Part shown: positions 5,909-10,040 of the stretch, in pieces | How the letters are laid out: every line of letters starts with the position of its first letter | How positions within the stretch are numbered: position 1 is the stretch's first letter | NCBI GenBank assembly: GCA_031268395.1 | Contig: JAIRXI010000016.1 | Coordinates: 1 to 10,040 of the forward strand | Length of the DNA stretch: 10,040 nt | Direction: 5' to 3' | From: Tannerella sp. | GTDB taxonomy: Bacteria > Bacteroidota > Bacteroidia > Bacteroidales > Tannerellaceae | The notes under the pieces: generated by a model | What the model was told of the DNA's origin: nothing | Databases searched by the model: none | The model's input: only the letters and a program-made list of their open reading frames with translations | Program-made: the position numbers and the translations under genes

Positions 5909-6976
5909 ATGGAGAAGAAGCATTATTTGAGAAAAGGTTTTATGGCGTTGATGTTCAACGCAATTATGTGTATGGCGCTGTCTGCCGCAACGGGCTTCAA
6001 TGCCGTGGCGCTGATTGCCGGCGGAGCGGCGCTGGGCGTGCTGCATCAGGGTATTCCGGGCGGCGCGCTGGGCATGGCAATACAGAAGGAACTGTGGATG
6101 AATCATATCGTCGAGGGACTGTTTGCAGACAACAGTTTCCTGTCGAAAGCCTACAGCGCGGACATGTTCGTGAATGCCGGGCGGACGGTACATATCCCGA
6201 ACGCCGGGAACCCGTCGGGCGTGGAGAAAAACCGCAGCACGAAGCCGGCGTCGGTGAATACCCGGACGGATACGGATCTGACGTTCGATCTCGACGAATT
6301 TACGACAAGCCCGATTTACATTCCCCATGCCGACACGGTCGAACTCTCGTACAACAAACGCGAGTCGATCCTGAAGCAGGACAAAAACAGACTGGCCGAA
6401 GTCGTGTCGGAATCGTTCCTGTACCAGTGGGCGCCGGCGAAGCTGATCAAAACGACCGGCGGCAACACGGCGGCCCATGTTCCCGCCGGGACGGGCAACC
6501 GCAAGGCGCTCAAGAAGACGGATCTGCTGGCTGCGATGACACAGTTCAATACGGACAATATTCCGCAGGAGGGGCGATACGTACTGCTTGACGCCGTCAT
6601 GTACAGTCAGTTACTGGAAGACTTGACGGCGAACGAATCGCAGGCGTTTTTTGCAGCTGCCGACATCAAAAACGGCGTGATCGGCAAACTGTACTCGTTT
6701 AACATCATGATGCGTTCCCGCGCGCTGCTCTACGCAACGGCGGGCACAAAAAAGGAATGGACGGCCACAAGTGTGGCCACGGACTGTGCGGGAGCGCTGG
6801 TCTGGCACGTCGACAGTATCTGCCGCGCGCTGGGCGATGTGAAGGCCTTCGAAAACGAGGGTGATCCCACATGGTACGGCGACATCTATTCATTTCTTGT
6901 CCGCGCCGGCGGAAGGCCGATGCGTGCAGATACGAAGGGTTTGCTGGCCATCGTGCAGGACACTCCCGCGGCATAA
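5909..6976 (+). CDS. Major capsid protein
   Basis: 355 residues from ATG 5909. After the N-terminus, the sequence ADNSFLSKAYSADMFVNAGRTVHIPNAGNP (about 74-103), KNRSTKPASVNTRTDTDLTFDLDEFTTSPIYIPHADTVELSY (about 107-148) and a mixed alpha/beta C-terminal part fit the major capsid family I associate with Bacteroidales Mu-like phages; size and position right after the protease-scaffold agree. It would form the shell of the head. An in-frame GTG at 5873 and ATG at 5891 lie upstream, but 5909 places the heptamer repeat in the leader and starts with MEKKHYLRKGF. Odd feature: residues about 10-44 are strongly hydrophobic (GFMALMFNAIMCMALSAATG and beyond), like a signal peptide or membrane segment; this is expected to be removed or buried during assembly, possibly by the neighbouring protease. 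Identity is by pattern, not by search. Confidence 0.82.
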   Translation: MEKKHYLRKGFMALMFNAIMCMALSAATGFNAVALIAGGAALGVLHQGIPGGALGMAIQKELWMNHIVEGLFADNSFLSKAYSADMFVNAGRTVHIPNAGNPSGVEKNRSTKPASVNTRTDTDLTFDLDEFTTSPIYIPHADTVELSYNKRESILKQDKNRLAEVVSESFLYQWAPAKLIKTTGGNTAAHVPAGTGNRKALKKTDLLAAMTQFNTDNIPQEGRYVLLDAVMYSQLLEDLTANESQAFFAAADIKNGVIGKLYSFNIMMRSRALLYATAGTKKEWTATSVATDCAGALVWHVDSICRALGDVKAFENEGDPTWYGDIYSFLVRAGGRPMRADTKGLLAIVQDTPAA

Positions 6977-7005
6977 TCTTTTTTTTTCAAGGTCAAATAG
7001 CTGTT

Positions 7006-7031
7006 CCCCTGCCGCAACTGTGCGGCAGGGG
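7006..7031. other. Strong hairpin downstream of the capsid gene
   Basis: CCCCTGCCGCA (7006-7016) pairs perfectly with TGCGGCAGGGG (7021-7031) around an ACTG loop, extendable by one T-G pair. No T-tract follows (CTTAAAGG comes next); a T9 run (6979-6987) lies before it. It could be an mRNA stability or partial termination element that lowers downstream expression relative to capsid. It is not a canonical terminator. The 75-bp gap holds nothing else I can identify. Confidence 0.6.
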
Positions 7032-7051
7032 GCTTAAAGGAAAATTCAAAA

Positions 7052-7252
7052 ATGGCAAAGAAAAGCGAACAGGATGAGAAAACGCTGAAGGCGAAGGCAA
7101 ACGAACTGATGACATGGTATGGCATCGACAGAATCTGGGGCGATCCGGACAGGAGCCACTGGTTCACCACTGAAAATGGCGCAAAGCGGCACGAAGCGGA
7201 CAGAAAGGTCAAGTTACAGGTGTTTGAAAAGGAGGATAAAACGGCTGAATAA
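7052..7252 (+). CDS. Small conserved-looking phage protein of unknown function
   Basis: 66 residues, very charged: MAKKSEQDEKTLKAKANELM, then TWYGIDRIWGDPDRSHWFTT (about 21-40), NGAKRHEADRKVKLQVFEKED. The pattern of an N-terminal charged helix and a W/F-containing middle with HWFT..NGA..HE recalls small proteins found after capsid genes in Mu-like phages, possibly relatives of the short FluMu-type domain proteins, but I cannot name the family. No signal peptide or membrane segment. It follows the capsid gene by 75 bp, behind a hairpin, with AAAGGAAAA upstream of the ATG. Its last codons contain a strong GGAGG that likely serves the next gene. Confidence 0.65.
   Translation: MAKKSEQDEKTLKAKANELMTWYGIDRIWGDPDRSHWFTTENGAKRHEADRKVKLQVFEKEDKTAE
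7231..7235 (+). promoter_or_regulatory. Strong Shine-Dalgarno-like GGAGG with no standard start codon behind it
   Basis: AAAAGGAGGATAAAACGG lies at the end of the 66-residue gene. The only plausible start at proper spacing in the hydrolase frame is CTG 7245; TTG 7224 lies before the motif. The next ATG in that frame is 7365, about 130 bp away. It may reflect a longer, unusually started hydrolase or simply lysine/glutamate codons. Confidence 0.35.
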
Positions 7253-7364
7253 AATCCTGCTGACGGTTGCCGGCACGCTCGCCGTGCAGACGGCGGGGGA
7301 TTCGGAAATCCGGACGTTGAAATTCGAGATTCAGGAGATTCAAAACGAACTGATTTGCAGTGAT

Positions 7365-7784
7365 ATGGCAAGAGGACTAAACAATAACAACCCGCTGAAC
7401 ATCCGTCATAACGGGGATGTGTTCCAGGGGGAGATAAAGCCGGGAACGGACCGGGCGTTCAAGCAGTTTTGCGATTCGGCCCACGGCTACCGGGCGGCCT
7501 TCGTGACGCTGGGGACGTACCTGGGACGCGGGTGGAACACCGTCGACAGAATCATCTCGCGGTGGGCGCCGCCGTCGGAGAACGACACGGGCGGCTACAT
7601 TTCGGCAGTCGAAAAGTGGTCGGGAGTGAAGCGCGACGAGGTATTGACGGCCCGGTCGGGCAAAAAGTACGTCAAAATCGTGGCGGCGATGGCGCGGGTG
7701 GAAAACGGCCGGCCGGCGGTCATGGCGGACGTGGAAGCGGGATTTGCGCTGCAGAGCAAAATCACCAAAACCGGTGATGACTGA
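7365..7784 (+). CDS. Structural protein P5-like / peptidoglycan hydrolase-like protein, probable endolysin or virion hydrolase
   Basis: 139 residues from ATG 7365, beginning MARGLNNNNPLNIRHNGDVF. The N-N-N-P-x-N-I-R start, QGEIKPGTDRAFKQFCDSAH, GYRAAFVTLGTYLGRGWNTV and ISRWAPPSENDTGGYI are the hallmark sequence of a small family common in Bacteroidetes phages and usually labelled structural protein P5, with a lysozyme-like/peptidoglycan-binding role proposed. It may cut cell wall during lysis or entry; catalytic residues are not certain. The stop overlaps the next start as TGATG. The frame is open upstream to the 66-residue gene, and the codons from 7245 on would add a charged, then hydrophobic N-terminus (NKILLTVAGTLAVQTAGD) resembling a signal peptide, but only with a CTG or TTG start. 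I prefer 7365 because homologues, as I remember them, begin MARG. Confidence 0.8.
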   Translation: MARGLNNNNPLNIRHNGDVFQGEIKPGTDRAFKQFCDSAHGYRAAFVTLGTYLGRGWNTVDRIISRWAPPSENDTGGYISAVEKWSGVKRDEVLTARSGKKYVKIVAAMARVENGRPAVMADVEAGFALQSKITKTGDD

Positions 7785-8185
7785 TGGAATGGTTGCAGCC
7801 TGTACTGGAATGGCTTGTGCCGGCGGGCGGACTGGGTTCGCTGGCGGTGTGGCTGACGTCGCGGACGCTGCGGACGCTGCGGCAGCTGCGAACGTCAAAG
7901 GAAATTCACGACACCTACAAATTGATGTATGAAGACGTATCGAAGGAAGTCCGGGGGCTGCGCCAGGCGGTCGGCCGGCTGGAGCGGGCCATTTCGCGCG
8001 CTTCGACTTGCAGGTATTATGGCTCCTGTCCTGTTGCTTCCGGGTTGCGGGAGCAGCAGGACGGCGCAGAGCCGGCAGGTCGAAAGGGCGGAAGTGCGCA
8101 CGGACAGCGTGAGCACGGTGCTGGAACGGCTGACGAAGGCGATACCGGTGCCGGCCGCGCGGGCGGAACTGGCAGTGACGCTTGA
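7784..8185 (+). CDS. Small membrane/coiled-coil protein of the lysis-like cassette
   Basis: 133 residues. The N-terminus (MEWLQPVLEWLVPAGGLGSLAVWLTS, 1-26) is hydrophobic and could be one membrane segment. Next come basic repeats (RTLRTLRQLRTS) and a helical heptad-like region, KEIHDTYKLMYEDVSKEVRGLRQAVGRLERAISRAS (about 40-75), then the cysteine-containing TCRYYGSCPV (76-85). I recall this layout from uncharacterised proteins in Bacteroidales phages, ending shortly after the two cysteines. Here the frame goes on for about 45 Gly/Ala/Glu-rich residues that overlap the lipoprotein gene by 167 bp; that tail looks like overprinting. It could be a holin, an inner-membrane spanin or a tail-associated membrane protein. 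The ATG overlaps the hydrolase stop (TGATG), so it is translationally coupled. A 9-bp tandem duplication lies near 7861-7880. Confidence 0.68.
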   Translation: MEWLQPVLEWLVPAGGLGSLAVWLTSRTLRTLRQLRTSKEIHDTYKLMYEDVSKEVRGLRQAVGRLERAISRASTCRYYGSCPVASGLREQQDGAEPAGRKGGSAHGQREHGAGTADEGDTGAGRAGGTGSDA

Positions 8186-8501
8186 CGGGCTTCTGCAGTT
8201 GCCGGTCGGGGCGGAATTCCGGGAACGGAACGGACAGGCGGTCGTGGCGGTCATCAGGACGGAAGGCGGGTTGACAGCATCCGCGACGTGCGACAGCCTG
8301 ACGCTCCTGGTCGACGAACTCAGGACAGAAATCTTCCATTTAAACGCGGAAAAAGGGTCGTTTAAATCGGAGGAAAGCGAGATAAAAACGGTGGAAGTAA
8401 ACCGGCTGACGGGCTGGCAGTGGTTCCAGGTCTGGACCGGGCGAATCTGCCTGGGGCTGCTGATGGTATTTGCAGTCGTTAAGGGACTTAAGAGGCTTTA
8501 G
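8019..8501 (+). CDS. Lipoprotein with C-terminal transmembrane helix, candidate unimolecular spanin
   Basis: 160 residues from ATG 8019. It begins MAPVLLLPGCGSS: a short hydrophobic run and a lipobox (LLPGC) with Cys10 as the likely lipidated residue. The middle (about 30-120) is a soluble region with AIPVPAARAELAVTLDGLLQLP and ATCDSLTLLVDELRTEIFHLNAE, partly helical. The end, GWQWFQVWTGRICLGLLMVFAVVKGLKRL, is a predicted inner-membrane helix. Outer-membrane lipid anchor plus C-terminal membrane helix is the defining layout of a unimolecular spanin (T1 gp11 type), which fuses inner and outer membranes at lysis. It follows a hydrolase-like gene and a membrane protein gene, which fits. The signal peptide lacks a basic n-region with this start; ATG 7929 in the same frame would supply one but overlaps the upstream gene fully. 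Function is inferred from topology and context. Confidence 0.72.
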   Translation: MAPVLLLPGCGSSRTAQSRQVERAEVRTDSVSTVLERLTKAIPVPAARAELAVTLDGLLQLPVGAEFRERNGQAVVAVIRTEGGLTASATCDSLTLLVDELRTEIFHLNAEKGSFKSEESEIKTVEVNRLTGWQWFQVWTGRICLGLLMVFAVVKGLKRL

Positions 8502-8555
8502 CGGCGTTAGAAACTTTAGAAAATTAAGAGAATTTAGAATTTAAATTATACAGGT
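8502..8555 (+). other. AT-rich leader between lipoprotein and tail tube genes
   Basis: 54 bp nearly free of G/C after its first bases, with repeated TTTAGAA/TTAGAAA and AATTAAGA motifs, ending in CAGGT before the ATG at 8556. I looked for a TTTG/TAnnTTTG promoter and found no convincing pair. It is probably an unstructured translation leader for an abundant structural protein. Confidence 0.55.
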
Positions 8556-9047
8556 ATGAATTATCAGGTATTAATCAATGCGATCAAAGTCGGCATCATC
8601 GCATCCGACGGCGGTGTGGCGACCTCGTTTGCCGCGCTGGGCAACACGCGAAAGGACACGCTTTCATTCAACACGACGGCGCCGACATTTCAGAAAATCA
8701 TGGTCGAGGAGCGGGACACTCCGATCCTGAACGTGATGACCGATCCGGGCGGGCTGCAGATGCAGTGGGCGCTGACGGACTGGGATGCGGACATACTGAC
8801 CGCGCTGTGGGGTGGCACGGTGGTGGATGAACAGTGGCTGGAACCGGCCATTCTTCCGACCGTGGAGAAATCGCTGCGGATTGAACCGCGCCAGGGCAAG
8901 CCCTTTATCTACCCGCGCGTTCAGCTGACGGCGCAAATCCAGTACGACACGACCGGAAAGATATTCCAGATTCAGGTGACGGCGGACAAGCTGCAGCCGA
9001 TGAAGGCAGGAACGCCGGCCTTCATGTGGGGCGACCCGGAAGAGTAG
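8556..9047 (+). CDS. Probable major tail tube protein
   Basis: 163 residues, beginning MNYQVLINAIKVGIIASDGG. The order of motifs fits tail tube proteins of Bacteroidales phages: a short start strand then ASDGGVATSFAALGNT (17-32), KDTLSFNTTAPTFQKIMVEERDTPI, a WALTDWDADILTALWGGTVV stretch (about 71-90), RIEPRQGKPFIYPRVQLTAQIQYD (108-131) and a C-terminal strand ending FMWGDPEE. It would polymerise as hexameric rings into the tail tube around the tape measure. Length is normal. The AT-rich leader before it and the chaperone and tape measure genes after it support the assignment. No tail sheath gene is adjacent. It could alternatively be a tail terminator-like protein, which I consider less likely. 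Confidence 0.76.
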   Translation: MNYQVLINAIKVGIIASDGGVATSFAALGNTRKDTLSFNTTAPTFQKIMVEERDTPILNVMTDPGGLQMQWALTDWDADILTALWGGTVVDEQWLEPAILPTVEKSLRIEPRQGKPFIYPRVQLTAQIQYDTTGKIFQIQVTADKLQPMKAGTPAFMWGDPEE

Positions 9048-9051
9048 ACGC

Positions 9052-9495
9052 ATGGACGCGAATGACGTGCGGGCCAGGGCGGCGGAGACGATCCTCGACC
9101 GGGGCGTGCGGTATAAACTCGGAGAGGGCGACATCACGATCCGCCCTCTCCGCTACGGCACGGCGCTCATGATTGCCGGACGGGTGGCGGAAGCGGGACT
9201 GACCGAAGCGGAAATGCAGGGGGAGGATTTCGATATTTTCGCCTTCTTCTTCAAACGGGCGGAGGTGATGCTGGACTGCGTGGCCATGGCGGAACTGAAC
9301 AGCCGGGACCGGCTGACGCCGGAGGCGGTCACGGAGCGGACGGCCTTTTACCGGGACAGCCTCACGGCCTTCCAGGTACACGAACTTTTCGTGCACGTGC
9401 TGGCGCTGTCGGGCATCCGGGATTTTACGAATACTATCAGGTCGGCCTTCCTGATGATGAAGGCGACGCTGAGTCCGAAGGAGCAGGGGAGTTAA
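9052..9495 (+). CDS. Tail assembly chaperone-like protein (first frame)
   Basis: 147 residues, starting 4 bp after the tail tube stop. The sequence contains YKLGEGDITIRPLRYGTALMIAG (about 21-43), EDFDIFAFFFKRAEVMLDCVAMAEL and a long helix QVHELFVHVLALSGIRDFTNTIRSAFLMMK, ending SPKEQGS. Position between tail tube and tape measure, size, and the all-helical character match the tail assembly chaperone (lambda G / Mu gp41-type) that coats the tape measure during tail assembly. The second chaperone-like frame follows at once in the -1 frame, as in G/GT systems. Family assignment is mainly by context. A 11-bp stem (9120-9152) lies inside the gene. Confidence 0.7.
   Translation: MDANDVRARAAETILDRGVRYKLGEGDITIRPLRYGTALMIAGRVAEAGLTEAEMQGEDFDIFAFFFKRAEVMLDCVAMAELNSRDRLTPEAVTERTAFYRDSLTAFQVHELFVHVLALSGIRDFTNTIRSAFLMMKATLSPKEQGS
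9120..9152. repeat. 11-bp inverted repeat inside the first chaperone gene
   Basis: CGGAGAGGGCG (9120-9130) and CGCCCTCTCCG (9142-9152) are perfectly complementary with an 11-nt loop. It encodes residues around GEGDITIRPLR. No T-tract follows, so it is not a terminator; it would form a stable stem in mRNA. Confidence 0.75.
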
Positions 9496-9500
9496 AGGGT

Positions 9501-9701
9501 TTGCATAGCCCCTGGGGAATGCTTTATGCGGTACAGAAGGAAACGGGATGGACGGACGGTTATCTGCTGTGGGAACTGAGCTGGGCGAATGTGCAGATGA
9601 AACTGGCGGACGCTCCCCGGTATGTGTGCCGCAAGGGCGAAAAAAAAGTGTTTCTTGAAACCGAAGAGGAATTGAAAAGTTTTTTGGAAAATCATGCTTG
9701 A
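9501..9701 (+). CDS. Tail assembly chaperone C-terminal frame, possibly made by -1 frameshift
   Basis: 66 residues if started at TTG 9501, or 60 from ATG 9519. It contains PWGMLYAVQKETGWTDGYLLW (about 4-24), ELSWANVQMKLADAPRY (25-41) and an acidic end ETEEELKSFLENHA. The TGW..GYLLW..SW.N.QMKLADAP pattern is familiar from short proteins just before tape measure genes. It lies in the -1 frame relative to the first chaperone and its frame is open back through that gene's end (codons reading GELKGLHSPWG), so a fused product is possible. Independent starts are weak: TTG 9501 after AAAGGG, or ATG 9519 after GGGGA. It overlaps the tape measure start by 8 nt. Confidence 0.68.
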   Translation: MHSPWGMLYAVQKETGWTDGYLLWELSWANVQMKLADAPRYVCRKGEKKVFLETEEELKSFLENHA

Positions 9702-10040
9702 ACCGGTAGACATAGCGTTCAGAATCAACGACGGCGAACTGGAGATACAGTCACGCCGGGCTGTTAACGCCATCCTGGGCGTGGGGGAGGCCGGAAGCGA
9801 GACGGAACAGGGCGTGTCCGGCCTGGAGAGGAAACTGAAGGGCCTGCTGGCCGGTTTTGCCGGTACGGCGGCCATCGGTAATTTTATCCGGCAGGTTGTC
9901 AACGTCCGCGCCGAGATGCAGGCGCTGGAGCAGTCCTTCGCCGTGCTTCTCGGGAGCGAGGAGAAGGCCGTTGCCATGCTTGCCGACCTGAAGCAGTTCG
10001 AGATCGAAAGCCCGCTGGACACAAAGGCGGTTGCACAGGG
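9694..10040 (+). CDS. Tape measure protein, N-terminal part; 3' end off window
   Basis: 115 complete codons from ATG 9694 to the right edge. After a short start (MLEPVDIAFRINDGELEIQS) the sequence reaches RAEMQALEQSFAVLLGSEEKAVAMLADLKQFEIESPLDTKAVAQG, the typical opening of the tape measure domain (FxVLLGSxEKA..ML.DLK.F...SPL). A G/A-rich hydrophobic patch, GLLAGFAGTAAIGNFI (about 50-65), is usual in these proteins. The tape measure sets tail length and is threaded in the tail tube, later ejected with DNA. It starts inside the last codons of the chaperone gene (8-nt overlap), indicating coupling. Full family members are several hundred to over a thousand residues, so most of the gene lies outside. 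Confidence 0.86.
   Translation, partial: MLEPVDIAFRINDGELEIQSRRAVNAILGVGEAGSETEQGVSGLERKLKGLLAGFAGTAAIGNFIRQVVNVRAEMQALEQSFAVLLGSEEKAVAMLADLKQFEIESPLDTKAVAQ

Noticed and set aside
7377..8339. 320-codon minus-strand ORF across the lysis-like cassette
   Set aside because: Arg/Pro/Ala/His-rich with no recognisable motif and antisense to three well-supported overlapping genes.
8469..8500. Possible promoter before the tail tube gene (TTTG at 8469-8472)
   Set aside because: No TAnnTTTG-like box occurs at 19-21 bp downstream; the region is only AT-rich.
1..10040. CRISPR arrays, tRNA or rRNA genes, insertion sequences, reverse transcriptase/diversity element, defence genes
   Set aside because: I looked for spaced direct repeats, cloverleaf-like stretches, transposase or reverse transcriptase motifs and saw none; all space is taken by phage structural or lysis-like genes.

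Overview
This window is a slice of the head-and-tail (late) region of a temperate, Mu-related tailed phage or prophage, most likely from a GC-rich member of the Bacteroidales. The phage assignment rests on a run of recognisable morphogenesis proteins. The host assignment is weaker: it rests on Bacteroidetes-type promoter elements (a TTTG -33 box and a TAnnTTTG-like -7 box), AT-rich leaders with little Shine-Dalgarno sequence in front of several genes, and protein families I associate with Bacteroidales phages. No integrase, transposase, repressor or host gene is visible, so prophage versus free phage cannot be settled here.

Layout. Positions 1-4754 are an operon on the minus strand, read right to left: a small terminase-like helix-turn-helix protein (4754-4299), the large terminase (4299-2773), a small basic protein (2771-2475), a Mu gp36/DUF1320-like protein (2484-2068), and a long ORF (2037 to the left edge) in which a Mu gp29/DUF935 portal is fused in frame to a Mu F/SPP1 gp7 minor head domain. 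Positions 4902-10040 are an operon on the plus strand: prohead protease joined to a scaffold-like tail (4902-5876, with a possible nested scaffold start at 5394), major capsid protein (5909-6976), a 66-residue protein (7052-7252), a three-gene lysis-like cassette (peptidoglycan hydrolase-like 7365-7784, membrane/coiled-coil protein 7784-8185, lipoprotein with a C-terminal membrane helix 8019-8501), a tail tube-like protein (8556-9047), two tail assembly chaperone-like frames (9052-9495 and 9501-9701), and the start of the tape measure protein (9694 to the right edge).

The two operons diverge from a 147-bp intergenic region that is the most striking part of the window. At its centre is a perfect 52-bp palindrome (4802-4853). 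On each side, exactly 21 bp from the palindrome edge, lies the same outward-facing promoter core, CGCAC(C/T)TTTGC(G/A)G. The A/T tracts at the palindrome ends sit where the -33 boxes should be. The control region is therefore close to two-fold symmetric and could coordinate DNA packaging/portal genes with capsid/tail genes.

Working together, the terminase proteins would recognise and pump DNA through the portal; the portal-MuF protein, capsid, protease and scaffold build the head; gp36-like and tail proteins make the connector and tail; the lysis-like cassette would open the host envelope. No tail sheath gene is seen next to the tube gene, which hints at a siphovirus-type tail, but the window is cut before the end of the tail module.
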